Source: Gracilimonas sp040882225 (GTDB lineage: Bacteria; Bacteroidota; Rhodothermia; Balneolales; Balneolaceae). Taken from it: DNA of 64,000 nucleotides. Every line of letters begins with the position of its first letter. Position 1 is the stretch's first letter. A model generated the notes under the pieces. The model saw only the letters and a program-made list of their open reading frames with translations, was not told where the DNA came from and searched no databases. Made by a program: the position numbers and the translations under genes. Below are positions 26,524 to 35,305 of the stretch, piece by piece. The stretch covers positions 124,001 through 188,000 of the forward strand of contig JBBEBR010000014.1 in assembly GCA_040882225.1 (NCBI GenBank), written 5' to 3'.

Positions 26524-28388
26524 AATTTAATTTCAGAAACAGAATAACGAATCGCCGAAACTACATACAAAAGCAGTTTAATATATATTTGGAACAGTTT
26601 GTCTCGGGGCAAAATGAAGAGATTCTTGAGGCGGTATATGAATTAGGAAGAACTGCAATTAAAGAGGGCGTAGGCGAGTTGGAGGTGCTGCGTTTATATC
26701 ACGAAGCAATTCTAAAAATTAATGGTAAAGAGAACGGAGTTCAGGTTTTGGCTCTGGATTTTCTGAACGAATTTCTGGCCCCTTACGAACTTAGGCAACG
26801 TGGCTACAAAGACCTGATAAATCAGCTGAATGAACAAAATATAGAGTTGCGAAAAGAAGTAGAAAAGCGTGAAAAGTCGGAGGAAGAGCTAAAAAGAAGC
26901 AAAGAGTATTTCCAGCATTTGATCGAAAATGCACTCGACATAATTATGGTTTTGAAGCCTGATTGTACAATCCACTACGGAAGCCCGTCTATTGAAGGAA
27001 TACTTGGGAACTCGCCGCTCGCAATGAGAGGCAAAAGTTTATGCGAATACATTCATCCTAATGATGTTCAAAAGGTGTATAACATTTTACATAGTATCGA
27101 AGAGGGGAAAATTCAAACCATTGAATTTAAAATAAAGCATGATGATGGTTCGTGGCGTTATCTTGAAAGTAATATAAAGAGAACAAAAGGACTGAATGAA
27201 GAGCCGGTTATTATTATTAACTCGCGCGATGTAAGCGAAAGGGTGAAGGTGCATAACAACCTTCGACAAAGCCAGCAAAAACTTGCAGGGGCTCAAAAAA
27301 TAGCTAAACTGGGTAGCTGGGAATGGATTGTAGAAGAAAACTCACTGCAATGGTCGGATGAAATGTGCGCTATATATGGCTTGACTCAAGAAGAAAGCCC
27401 GAAAAGCTTTGAAGAATATTTAAACCTTTTACCCTCCGAAAACAGGGATAAACTTGGCACCATCATAAAAAAGAATTATGAGGATAAAACCCCTTTTAAT
27501 TTTGAACAAAAGATAGTTCGTGCAGACGGCAAAAACTGTGTGATTTACACCAGAGGTAAAGTTGTAACAGATGAAACTGACAAGGCGGTAAAGTTGATCG
27601 GCACCTGTCAGGATATCACCCTGATGAAAGAAGTGGAAGAACAGCTGCGGGAGTATAGTGAAAGGCTCAAAAGCTATATGGCAAAGGAGGAAAAGACACG
27701 AGAAGAAGAAAGAATTCGAATTGCCCGTGAAATCCATGATGAGTTAGGACAAATGCTTACGGTTCTTAAGCTCGACATTTCTTTGGCTGCTTCCGATGCG
27801 GAATCAGAATTTGAGGCTGAGCATGATTCCCCATTTATGGAGGAAATGGATACGATCACAAAGAGAATTGATACGATCATTAAGTCTGTTCAGCGAATTT
27901 CCAAAAACCTGCGCCCAGATATCTTTGACCACTTAGGGTTTGATGAAGCCATACTTTGGCAAGCAAAGGAATTTGAAGAAAGAACCGGAATTAAATGTAG
28001 CATGCTGAACAAAGCCAATTGTATTGAACAAATGGTAGACGAAAGATCTATCGCCATTTACCGGATTTTACAGGAGACACTTACTAATATTTTGAGACAT
28101 GCAGACGCTACAAAAGTGGATATTTCCTTAAAACAGGATAATCGTTTTTTCATCCTTCAAATAAAAGATAACGGGAAGGGAATAGAGCAGAAAAATTTGA
28201 AGCAATCAAATTCGCTCGGAATAATTGGGATGAGAGAAAGAAGCAAGTTCCTGAACGGTGACATTTCCTTTGAGGGTGAAGCAGGGAAAGGAACCACTGT
28301 AACCTTAAAAATTCCCTTGAATGAGGCAGAATATGCTAAAACAACTTCGGGGCTGACTTTATTTAAAGATGTTATTTCGGGAGATTGA
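26511..28388 (+). CDS. Histidine kinase with RsbU_N-like, two PAS and HisKA_3/HATPase domains
   Basis: A 625-residue soluble sensor kinase with no membrane segment. Residues about 10-110 resemble the RsbU N-terminal domain (YELGRTAIKEGVGELEVLRL and FLNEFLAPYELRQRGYKDL), which in stress-signalling phosphatases binds RsbT. A short coiled coil, PAS domains at about 125-245 and 255-375, and another coiled coil follow. HisKA_3 has phospho-acceptor H409 (AREIHDELGQ). The ATPase domain includes TNILRHADATK and LGIIGMRERS. HisKA_3 kinases usually pair with NarL-type regulators; none is adjacent. The ATG at 26511 overlaps the rsbX relic and lacks a clear ribosome site. The 3' end overlaps the convergent rsbW-like gene by 17 bp. 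Confidence 0.88.
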   Translation: MVRNEFNFRNRITNRRNYIQKQFNIYLEQFVSGQNEEILEAVYELGRTAIKEGVGELEVLRLYHEAILKINGKENGVQVLALDFLNEFLAPYELRQRGYKDLINQLNEQNIELRKEVEKREKSEEELKRSKEYFQHLIENALDIIMVLKPDCTIHYGSPSIEGILGNSPLAMRGKSLCEYIHPNDVQKVYNILHSIEEGKIQTIEFKIKHDDGSWRYLESNIKRTKGLNEEPVIIINSRDVSERVKVHNNLRQSQQKLAGAQKIAKLGSWEWIVEENSLQWSDEMCAIYGLTQEESPKSFEEYLNLLPSENRDKLGTIIKKNYEDKTPFNFEQKIVRADGKNCVIYTRGKVVTDETDKAVKLIGTCQDITLMKEVEEQLREYSERLKSYMAKEEKTREEERIRIAREIHDELGQMLTVLKLDISLAASDAESEFEAEHDSPFMEEMDTITKRIDTIIKSVQRISKNLRPDIFDHLGFDEAILWQAKEFEERTGIKCSMLNKANCIEQMVDERSIAIYRILQETLTNILRHADATKVDISLKQDNRFFILQIKDNGKGIEQKNLKQSNSLGIIGMRERSKFLNGDISFEGEAGKGTTVTLKIPLNEAEYAKTTSGLTLFKDVISGD

Positions 28389-28785
28389 ACGTCAGCCTGA
28401 TTTTAGTACCACCTTCCATGTACTGTACATCATCGGCGTATTCCTTCATTAAAAAAACTCCTCTTCCGCTTGTTTTGAGAAGATTTTCATTAGCCAGAGG
28501 ATCGGGAATTTCATCCGAATTAAAACCGGGGCCTTCGTCTTTGGATTCAAAAATTAATTTGGATTCCGCTTCATCTACAAAAGCTTTAAGCACCACTTTT
28601 TTCGAGGAATCTAATTGGTTTCCATGCAGAATTCCATTGGTCACTGCTTCCGAAACAGCAAGCATAAGCTTTGCATAAAGCTCATCATTAAAGCCCAGCT
28701 CTTTTTGAACAGCATTAAGAATACCTTCAACTTTTTCTACTTCTTCGAAGCGAGAATGTAATGTCAGTTCTTGCAATAATTCCAT
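28372..28785 (-). CDS. RsbW/SpoIIAB-like anti-sigma serine kinase (GHKL ATPase)
   Basis: A 137-residue stand-alone HATPase_c protein of the RsbW type. The N box is AVSEAVTNGILHGN, the G1 box is KDEGPGF, and the G2-like LLKTSGRGVFLMKEYAD is intact. Such proteins bind an alternative sigma factor and phosphorylate an anti-sigma-factor antagonist. No sigma factor or antagonist gene is adjacent, so the target is unknown. It follows the glutamate dehydrogenase gene by 3 nt on the minus strand and converges on the stress-type histidine kinase. Confidence 0.85.
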   Translation of the reverse strand: MELLQELTLHSRFEEVEKVEGILNAVQKELGFNDELYAKLMLAVSEAVTNGILHGNQLDSSKKVVLKAFVDEAESKLIFESKDEGPGFNSDEIPDPLANENLLKTSGRGVFLMKEYADDVQYMEGGTKIRLTFNLPK

Positions 28786-28788
28786 TTG

Positions 28789-30096
28789 TCAGGCATAAAT
28801 GCCGCGCAACTTTAATGTTGTGGCCACCCGGTCGATAGCGTAAACATAAGCTGCCTGGCGGAGCGTAATACTATACTTTTCACTTCCCATAAACAAGTTG
28901 TCAAAGCCTTCTCTCATCATTCTGTTTAGCCGCCGGTTTACCCTTTCTTCGGTCCAAAAGTAGCCGTGCCGGTCTTGCACCCACTCAAAATAAGAAACAG
29001 TAACACCGCCGGCGTTTGCAAGAATATCCGGAACAACCATTATTCCCTTCTCCTCCAAAATCTTATCGGCATTTGCGGTTACCGGGCCATTTGCTCCCTC
29101 GGCTATAATTTTGGCTTTTATTCGTCCCGCGTTTTCTTTATTTATTTGATCTTCTTTGGCGGCGGGAATAAGCACATCGCACTCTAACTCCAGCAGTTCT
29201 TTATTGGTGATGGACTCCGCTCCTGTAAAACCTTCGAGAGAATTTCCATTACTCTGAGAATATTTCATGGCTTCGGGAATATCGATTCCCTCTTTGTTGT
29301 AATAACCGCCACTAACATCACTTATAGCGATGATATTTGCGCCTTGCTCGTACATCAATATAGCACTAACGGAGCCGACATTTCCAAAACCCTGCACCAC
29401 AACCGAAGTATTACTTGGTGAGATTCTTAGTTTTCCTAAAGCGGCGAGAGTACAGGTTACAACGCCCCGACCTGTAGCTTCTTTACGGCCTTTTGAGCCA
29501 CCAAGAATAATAGGCTTTCCGGTAACAACAGCAGTCTCTGTTTTCTTCTGTTTCATGCTGTAGGTATCCATGATCCATGCCATGGTCTGTTCGTTGGTAT
29601 TCATATCCGGAGCGGGGATATCACGATCGGGACCGAAAACATCCAGCATATTCGCTGTATATCTGCGGGTCAGGCGTTCCAGTTCGTTTTGAGAAAGTAA
29701 CTTTGGATTAACCCGTACGCCGCCTTTTGCTCCGCCAAAGGGAACATTCACTACCGCACATTTCCAGGTCATCCATGCGGCTAAAGCTTTAACTTCATCA
29801 AGAGTTACATCTTCAGAGTAGCGGATTCCACCTTTTGAGGGGCCAAGAATGCTGTTATGAATTACCCGGTAACCTTCAAAAACTTCGATGCGGCCGTCAT
29901 CCATAGTAACAGGAATCGAAACAATTACGATTTTTTCAGGGCTCGATAAATACTTGAAAACCCCTTCATTCAAATCGAGAATTTCAGCGGCAAAATGGAA
30001 GCGCTCCATCATAGAGGCGAATGGAGTGTCTTGTGTAAGGTGAGGTGCCGGCTCTTTATAATAGCCGGTACTTAGCGAATCTTTTACGTTTGGCAT
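28789..30096 (-). CDS. gdhA: Glutamate dehydrogenase (Glu/Leu/Phe/Val family)
   Basis: A 435-residue enzyme that interconverts glutamate and 2-oxoglutarate plus ammonia. The substrate site is intact (GPSKGGIRYS, then PFGGAKGGV with the catalytic lysine). The Rossmann domain carries VVQGFGNVGS, and the C-terminal VVPDILANAGGVTVSYFEW is typical. The length and the KGRKEATGRGV motif match NAD(P)-dependent GDH of the roughly 420-430-residue type. It is transcribed just ahead of the rsbW-like gene. Confidence 0.93.
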   Translation of the reverse strand: MPNVKDSLSTGYYKEPAPHLTQDTPFASMMERFHFAAEILDLNEGVFKYLSSPEKIVIVSIPVTMDDGRIEVFEGYRVIHNSILGPSKGGIRYSEDVTLDEVKALAAWMTWKCAVVNVPFGGAKGGVRVNPKLLSQNELERLTRRYTANMLDVFGPDRDIPAPDMNTNEQTMAWIMDTYSMKQKKTETAVVTGKPIILGGSKGRKEATGRGVVTCTLAALGKLRISPSNTSVVVQGFGNVGSVSAILMYEQGANIIAISDVSGGYYNKEGIDIPEAMKYSQSNGNSLEGFTGAESITNKELLELECDVLIPAAKEDQINKENAGRIKAKIIAEGANGPVTANADKILEEKGIMVVPDILANAGGVTVSYFEWVQDRHGYFWTEERVNRRLNRMMREGFDNLFMGSEKYSITLRQAAYVYAIDRVATTLKLRGIYA

Positions 30097-30180
30097 TTTC
30101 TGTGATGATATGTGGCAAATTAGCTCAAAAAAGCGGTTCCAAATATATAAGGATTCTTTCTAATTAGTATAATTTATCAG

Positions 30181-30200
30181 AAAAAAAGGACGCTTTTTTT
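30181..30200 (-). terminator. Weak A/T-rich hairpin after the 30210-31205 gene
   Basis: A perfect 8-bp stem of A-run plus G against C plus T-run with a 4-nt loop, just past the stop at 30210. The stem is almost all A-T, so termination would be weak. Confidence 0.3.
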
Positions 30201-30209
30201 GGGTAATCT

Positions 30210-31205
30210 TTAAAACCTTAGGTTAAAAGATAATCCCGGAGAAATTGTTTTGCTTGCGGGATCATACAGCTGTGTGGCAGAAAGATTATATCTTGAACCC
30301 GGCGCTGATTTTTGGGTAGTAAAAAAACGAACTCCATTGAAAAGAGCAGAAGCTCCGCCAACTACAATATTTGAAATAGAAAGATTTGTACGAGCTTGGT
30401 TGGTGTATGTAGTTTCATATGAAATTCCGATACAGATTTCAGTGCATTCAGGTGATCTCACAGTATAAGAATTATCGATATTTGTGATGCCAAGAGTAAC
30501 AGAAGCTACTCCTAATGCCGTATTTAAAATCGATATTTTGCGAATATCAGAATTGGAATCCTGTGCTAATAACGAGTAGGAAATGGAGCCCATCTGCATA
30601 CCAGCTAAAAGAGAAGAACCAATAGCATAGGAAGTTTCAATATTATTCTCGTTAACAGTAGATTTTATATCCCCATACATAGGCTGAATCATAGCGGCTT
30701 CTGTTTTTGATAAGCCGTTTTTTGTGAGCCAATCGGTTAGCACCTCTGCATCAATATCTTTTATATAATCGAATTTGTGGGTTTTGTTGATCGACTCCGC
30801 TACAGCTTTTCCTTCAGTTTGAGCTATTAAATACCCCACGGCACAGAGATTTCCTTCTTCATCAATGAAGACCGGCTGCCGGTTTTCAAAGTGATGATTT
30901 TTTGGGAATTGCTCGGCATCTTTATATCCCTCAAGTAAAGAAATCAGATGCGCACGATTTTGTTTTTGATCCGCATTCAGATGACCCACTGCTTCATTCT
31001 TAAGCTGAACAACTACGTATTCGAGATGTGTTTTTATTCGTGTGATTTCAGAGGTATTTTCATCCGGGGCGTGGCCAAATTTTTGAATGTAACTAATGTC
31101 TCCAATTACCGGATTTATGGTATTGGAATAATCAGTTGAAGGAGGGTTATCAGAGCCTGTTAGAATTATTGAAAGTGAGATGAAAAATAGCAGTGCACGT
31201 ATCAT
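30210..31205 (-). CDS. Exported hypothetical protein
   Basis: A 331-residue exported protein with a signal peptide at about residues 1-17. Residues 60-175 contain a recognisable conserved block (LISLLEGYKDAEQFPKN, PVFIDEEGNLCAVGYLIAQ, LTDWLTKNGLSKTEAAMIQP) that I have seen only in uncharacterised secreted proteins of marine bacteria. The C-terminal part has glycine/alanine-rich amphipathic stretches and could be membrane-associated. No enzyme motif is visible. It is monocistronic, and the plus-strand permease gene diverges upstream. Confidence 0.65.
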   Translation of the reverse strand: MIRALLFFISLSIILTGSDNPPSTDYSNTINPVIGDISYIQKFGHAPDENTSEITRIKTHLEYVVVQLKNEAVGHLNADQKQNRAHLISLLEGYKDAEQFPKNHHFENRQPVFIDEEGNLCAVGYLIAQTEGKAVAESINKTHKFDYIKDIDAEVLTDWLTKNGLSKTEAAMIQPMYGDIKSTVNENNIETSYAIGSSLLAGMQMGSISYSLLAQDSNSDIRKISILNTALGVASVTLGITNIDNSYTVRSPECTEICIGISYETTYTNQARTNLSISNIVVGGASALFNGVRFFTTQKSAPGSRYNLSATQLYDPASKTISPGLSFNLRF

Positions 31206-31369
31206 AACAGAATGTTTTGTTCAGTTTTCACTTAAAATAATATGCTAAGGCAAACATTCAAAGATGTTATATAATTGTTAAGAATCAGTTGCATATTCTT
31301 CTGGTAATACTTTCTTAACATACGATGCTTACCCTTTGCTCAAATCGATCAGCAGAACCACATAAATTT

Positions 31370-32497
31370 ATGTCAAAAGATTTGGATCTCAACAACGGCC
31401 GCAGTCCTATTGAACGCTTCATACCAACGGGGTTTTATGATGTAATACAACAGGAAAAGGTATTTATCGGCCTTATTGGTTTTTTCTTTTTTATAGCCGG
31501 TGTCGTTTTTCCATATGCGGAAATAGCAATGTGGGTTGGTTTCTTCTTTGCAGGATATTCTGCCATTGCAAACGATAGTATTCAAACCATTGGCACTTTT
31601 CTCGCATCCAATATGGACAAGAAATGGTGGATTCTCTGGTTATGGATTGGAGGAATATTTCTACTCACTGTTTTCGCAAGCTGGTACATCTATGATGGTG
31701 ATGTTACCTATCAGCGCCTAAGCTCAAAAGGTTTTGAAAATGCCCCTACAAGTTTTTCTTTTCTTCAAATAGCCGCCCCCATTTTCTTGCTGATTCTCAC
31801 CCGAATGAGGATGCCGGTTTCTACCACGTTTTTGCTTTTAAGCTGCTTTTCCACATCGGCGGAAGGGATTACTTCCGTATTAGGTAAAAGTTTATCAGGG
31901 TATGCTTTGGCCTTAGGCTTAGGCCTTGCAGTTTGGCTGGTGGTTACTAACCTGGTTGAGAAAAAATTTAATGGCGAGCCTAAAAAATATTGGACCCCCA
32001 TTCAATGGATAATTTCAGGAATTCTTTGGGCTGTTTGGATTATGCAGGATGCTTCAAACATTGCAGTTTATTTACCACGAACATTAGGGGGATATGAATT
32101 TTTAGCATTTTCGTTATTTATCTTTTTTGGATTAGGATTACTCTTTTACCTGCGTGGTGATAAAATTCAGCAGATAGTAACTGAAAAATCTCGGGTAACG
32201 GATATTCGGTCCGCTACTTTAGTGGATCTGGTTTATTCCATATTGCTGGTATATAAATTAACAGTAAGTACGGTACCAATGAGTACAACATGGGTTTTCC
32301 TGGGTCTCCTTGCCGGACGTGAAATTGGGATGAGCATTATGTACAGTAAATCTGAAGGAAGGTCGATGCTCAGCGTATTAAAGATGGTACTAAAGGATGT
32401 CTCTTATGCCTTATTTGGGTTAGCCGTTTCCATTGCATTAGCTGTCTCTATTAATGAAGAGGTTAGGAACGAACTACTTCAACTCATTGGCTATTGA
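31370..32497 (+). CDS. PiT-like inorganic phosphate permease family protein
   Basis: A 375-residue membrane protein with about ten hydrophobic segments. Two internal halves each show features of phosphate (PiT) permeases: YSAIANDSIQTIGTF and MPVSTTFLLLSCF in the first half, and MQDASNIAVYLP and VPMSTTWVFLGLLAGRE in the second. Classical PiT proteins have GANDVANAFGT and PVSTTH, so the histidines are replaced here. It may transport phosphate or another anion; the substrate is not certain. An upstream in-frame ATG at 31325 would add 15 residues. A terminator follows at 32523-32558. Confidence 0.65.
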   Translation: MSKDLDLNNGRSPIERFIPTGFYDVIQQEKVFIGLIGFFFFIAGVVFPYAEIAMWVGFFFAGYSAIANDSIQTIGTFLASNMDKKWWILWLWIGGIFLLTVFASWYIYDGDVTYQRLSSKGFENAPTSFSFLQIAAPIFLLILTRMRMPVSTTFLLLSCFSTSAEGITSVLGKSLSGYALALGLGLAVWLVVTNLVEKKFNGEPKKYWTPIQWIISGILWAVWIMQDASNIAVYLPRTLGGYEFLAFSLFIFFGLGLLFYLRGDKIQQIVTEKSRVTDIRSATLVDLVYSILLVYKLTVSTVPMSTTWVFLGLLAGREIGMSIMYSKSEGRSMLSVLKMVLKDVSYALFGLAVSIALAVSINEEVRNELLQLIGY

Positions 32498-32522
32498 TAT
32501 TTAAAAGCAAATATCCCATACT

Positions 32523-32558
32523 AAGGCGTACCTGCGATAGCGGGTGCGCCTTTTTTTT
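32523..32558 (+). terminator. Rho-independent terminator after the PiT-like gene
   Basis: Stem AAGGCGTACC / GGGTGCGCCTT with one G-U pair and a nine-base loop, then eight T. Confidence 0.85.
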
Positions 32559-32630
32559 GGCTTCGTGTTTTTGCATTCTCCCAAAAGTTCAAAAAGCTAA
32601 TGTCATCAACAGAAAATTAATGGCTGCATT

Positions 32631-33131
32631 ATGAACGCAAATGTACTGGTGTTAAATCAGGATTATCAACCTCTGAGTGTGTGCTCGGTTCAGCGCTCCA
32701 TGAAATTGATCTTTTTGGAAAAAGCAGAATTACTGCATGACGATCCAAGCAAAGAATTGCGCAGTATCAGGCAGTCGTTTCAATTTCCTTCGGTGATTCG
32801 CCTGCGAAATTATATTCGCCTTCCCTATACAAAAATTGTACTCTCTCGCCGGAATGTTATGCGCCGTGATGATTTCACCTGCCAATACTGCGGCAAGAAA
32901 TCCGATCTCACCATTGATCACATCATCCCGAAAAGCAGGGGTGGAAAAGATACCTGGGAGAACCTTGCGACCGCATGCGATAAATGTAACGTTCGCAAAG
33001 GAAATCAAACTCCGCACGAAGCTAACATGCTACTCAAGAGAAAACCATACCGGCCCATTCCCATTACTTTTTTCAGAGATTCTACCGGCGGTGTTCAGGA
33101 GCCGTGGAAACCATATTTGTACATGACTTGA
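32631..33131 (+). CDS. HNH endonuclease family protein
   Basis: A 166-residue HNH nuclease-fold protein. Residues 84-130 contain CQYCGKK, IDHIIPKSRGG and NLATACDKCNVRKG: the HNH core with two zinc-binding CxxC pairs. The N-terminal VLVLNQDYQPLSVCSVQRSM is typical of the stand-alone chromosomal HNH proteins common in Bacteroidota and Cyanobacteria. The biological role of this group is not established. There is no methylase or phage gene nearby, so it is not part of a visible restriction or mobile system. Confidence 0.88.
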   Translation: MNANVLVLNQDYQPLSVCSVQRSMKLIFLEKAELLHDDPSKELRSIRQSFQFPSVIRLRNYIRLPYTKIVLSRRNVMRRDDFTCQYCGKKSDLTIDHIIPKSRGGKDTWENLATACDKCNVRKGNQTPHEANMLLKRKPYRPIPITFFRDSTGGVQEPWKPYLYMT

Positions 33132-33214
33132 GCTGCGGGGATTGAAAGAGTTTTACTATAGCTCTCATCAATATTGGATATTTAACGCCTCTGTCAACCA
33201 TCCTTAAAAAGCCT

Positions 33215-33222
33215 TATCTTTG
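33215..33222 (+). promoter_or_regulatory. Candidate Bacteroidota-type -7 box before mnmA
   Basis: TATCTTTG matches the TAnnTTTG consensus of Bacteroidota housekeeping promoters and lies 38 nt before the mnmA ATG. No clear -33 partner is seen at the ideal spacing. Confidence 0.35.
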
Positions 33223-33260
33223 TTAACTTTTAAGTCAAGAAGTATTCAAAATCATTTCCA

Positions 33261-34391
33261 ATGAGTAAAAAAGGCAGAGTTTTAGTAGCCATGAGTGGCG
33301 GTGTTGACTCTTCGGTAGCCGCAGTTATGTTGCAAGAACAAGGTTACGAAGTAATAGGCATCACCATGAAAACGTGGGATTATCATCGCAGCGGCGGGAA
33401 GTCGGACAAGGAAACCGGTTGCTGCACGGTGGAGTCTATGAACGACGCGCGGCATATTGCTGTAAATCATGGCTTCAAGCATTTTATCGTGGATATCCGG
33501 GAGGAATTCGGAGACTGGGTAATCGATCGTTTTGTGGATGATTATCTTGACGGACGTACACCAAATCCCTGCGTGTTGTGTAATACGCACATAAAATGGG
33601 CCGCTTTATTAAAACGGGCGGACAATCTCGGGTGTGATTTTATCGCTACCGGCCACTACGCTAAAGTTCGGGAAGAGAATAATCGTTTTGTGATTTCCAG
33701 GGGACATGATCCCAAAAAAGATCAATCTTATGCATTGTGGGGAGTTGCCCAAAATCATTTGGCGCGCACAATTTTTCCATTGGGGGAATATCCCAAAACG
33801 GAAATTCGCCAAATTGCGGAAGATCATGGCTTATTGAATGTGGCCAACAAACCGGATTCCTATGAAATTTGCTTTGTACCTGATGATGATTACCGCCGGT
33901 TTCTAAAAGACCGTGTTCCCGGTTTAGAGAACGAAGTATCAGGTGGCAAGTTTGTGGATAAAAATGGCAACATATTGGGCGAGCATGAAGGTTACCCATT
34001 CTATACTATAGGTCAGCGCAGAGGCCTTGATCTTGCGATGGGAAGGCCGGTATATGTGACCGACATCAATCCTATTACCAATACCATTACGATTGGGGAG
34101 AAGGAAGATTTGGTTAGCTCCACATTGAAAGCCGGTGAAATGAATCTGATTAAGTACGATAAAATTCCACGTGATAAAATGGAGATTACCGGTGCAATCC
34201 GCTACAACGATGATGGCGCTATCGGTTTTGTAACTCAAACCGGAGATGAAGAAATGGAAGTGCATTTTCCGGCAGGACGGGAAGCTATCACACCCGGACA
34301 AGCAATTGTTTGTTACGAAGGGGATGATGTACTTGCAGGTGGCTGGATTAAGAAAGTGAGCGTGGGAATGAGTGATTTAATCACCGCCTGA
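33261..34391 (+). CDS. mnmA: tRNA-specific 2-thiouridylase MnmA
   Basis: A 376-residue enzyme that puts sulfur on U34 of tRNA-Lys, -Glu and -Gln. The N-terminal ATP pyrophosphatase P-loop is SGGVDSS at residues 12-18. The catalytic cysteines are in NPCVLCN (about residue 103) and YEICFVPD (about 200), as in E. coli MnmA. The central GQRRGLDLAMG motif and the C-terminal beta-barrel are complete. It is probably monocistronic; a secreted DUF4412 protein follows 80 nt later. Confidence 0.95.
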   Translation: MSKKGRVLVAMSGGVDSSVAAVMLQEQGYEVIGITMKTWDYHRSGGKSDKETGCCTVESMNDARHIAVNHGFKHFIVDIREEFGDWVIDRFVDDYLDGRTPNPCVLCNTHIKWAALLKRADNLGCDFIATGHYAKVREENNRFVISRGHDPKKDQSYALWGVAQNHLARTIFPLGEYPKTEIRQIAEDHGLLNVANKPDSYEICFVPDDDYRRFLKDRVPGLENEVSGGKFVDKNGNILGEHEGYPFYTIGQRRGLDLAMGRPVYVTDINPITNTITIGEKEDLVSSTLKAGEMNLIKYDKIPRDKMEITGAIRYNDDGAIGFVTQTGDEEMEVHFPAGREAITPGQAIVCYEGDDVLAGGWIKKVSVGMSDLITA

Positions 34392-34471
34392 ATTTCCTTG
34401 GTAAAACTTCTTTAGTAACATGTAAATGATTTCAGCGTTAGAAGAAAATCTAATCTCAAAACTTTATAAAA

Positions 34472-35233
34472 ATGAATACAAAAAATATAGTTGTTACCGC
34501 TCTGTTGATGTTCCTTATTGGCTTTACTGCTGAAGTTACCGCTCAGTTCCAGGGGAAAATCGAGATGAAAGCGTATACTGAAGATAAAGGGGTAGTCGAA
34601 GAAAACGTCCTGAATATGTTCGTCACTGCCGATAGAATCATGATAAAAGGAGAAGATAATGTAAGCATCGCGGACAATGTGGATGCCGAAGGTTTGCTAA
34701 TCCGAAATGATAAAAAAGACTTTATACTGCTTACCGGAAATAATCAGGCCATACAGGTAACTAAAACTGAGATAGAAGGCATGATTCAGATGTTCTCGAG
34801 TTGGGGTGGAGATGCTTCTCAAACTGAGCCTGAGAACACAGCACCTTCGTACCGTTTTACCGATCGTACACGGACTATTTTAGGAAAAGAATGTGCTGAA
34901 CTGGTTATAGACGATGAAGATAATCCAGGCAATTCCCTCTCAGTTTGGCTTACTCCCAAAGTTGATATTAACTGGGGAATGCTCGCCGAGCCGTGGAAGA
35001 ACATCCCAAAAAGCATGGAAAAGGAAATAAATGGGATGTCTCAAGATCTGTTTTTTCAGGGCAAAAACTTCCCCATGTTAATTGAGAAAAATGAAGGTGA
35101 AAAAGTTGAGACGGTATTTGAAGTTACCAGTATGCAGGAGTCGAATGTGGCGAAAGCGATGGTAGAACTTCCTTCGGGAATCTCTCTTATCGGCGCCAAA
35201 GAGTTCATGTTTAACATGATGATGCAACGGTAA
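34472..35233 (+). CDS. Secreted DUF4412-like protein
   Basis: A 253-residue exported protein with a signal peptide ending at TAQ (about residue 24). The segment FQGKIEMKAY, the repeating beta-strands and the pattern TRTILGKECAELVIDD are typical of DUF4412 proteins of Bacteroidota, which probably adopt a LolA-like lipid-binding half-barrel. The function is unknown. A strong bidirectional terminator follows. Confidence 0.8.
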   Translation: MNTKNIVVTALLMFLIGFTAEVTAQFQGKIEMKAYTEDKGVVEENVLNMFVTADRIMIKGEDNVSIADNVDAEGLLIRNDKKDFILLTGNNQAIQVTKTEIEGMIQMFSSWGGDASQTEPENTAPSYRFTDRTRTILGKECAELVIDDEDNPGNSLSVWLTPKVDINWGMLAEPWKNIPKSMEKEINGMSQDLFFQGKNFPMLIEKNEGEKVETVFEVTSMQESNVAKAMVELPSGISLIGAKEFMFNMMMQR

Positions 35234-35253
35234 TCAATTGATTTATCCAAAAA

Positions 35254-35287
35254 AAGGCGCTGTTCAATTATGAACAGCGCCTTTTTT
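35254..35287. terminator. Bidirectional rho-independent terminator
   Basis: A perfect 12-bp stem (AAGGCGCTGTTC and its complement) around a six-base loop, with an A run before and a T run after. It lies between two convergent genes and should stop transcription from both sides. Confidence 0.92.
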
Positions 35288-35305
35288 ATTTCCTATAGAA
35301 AATCC

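Noticed and set aside
32631..33131. HNH protein as part of a defence island
   Set aside because: Neighbours are a permease and mnmA; no methylase, phage or other defence gene is near, and the protein belongs to a common chromosomal family.
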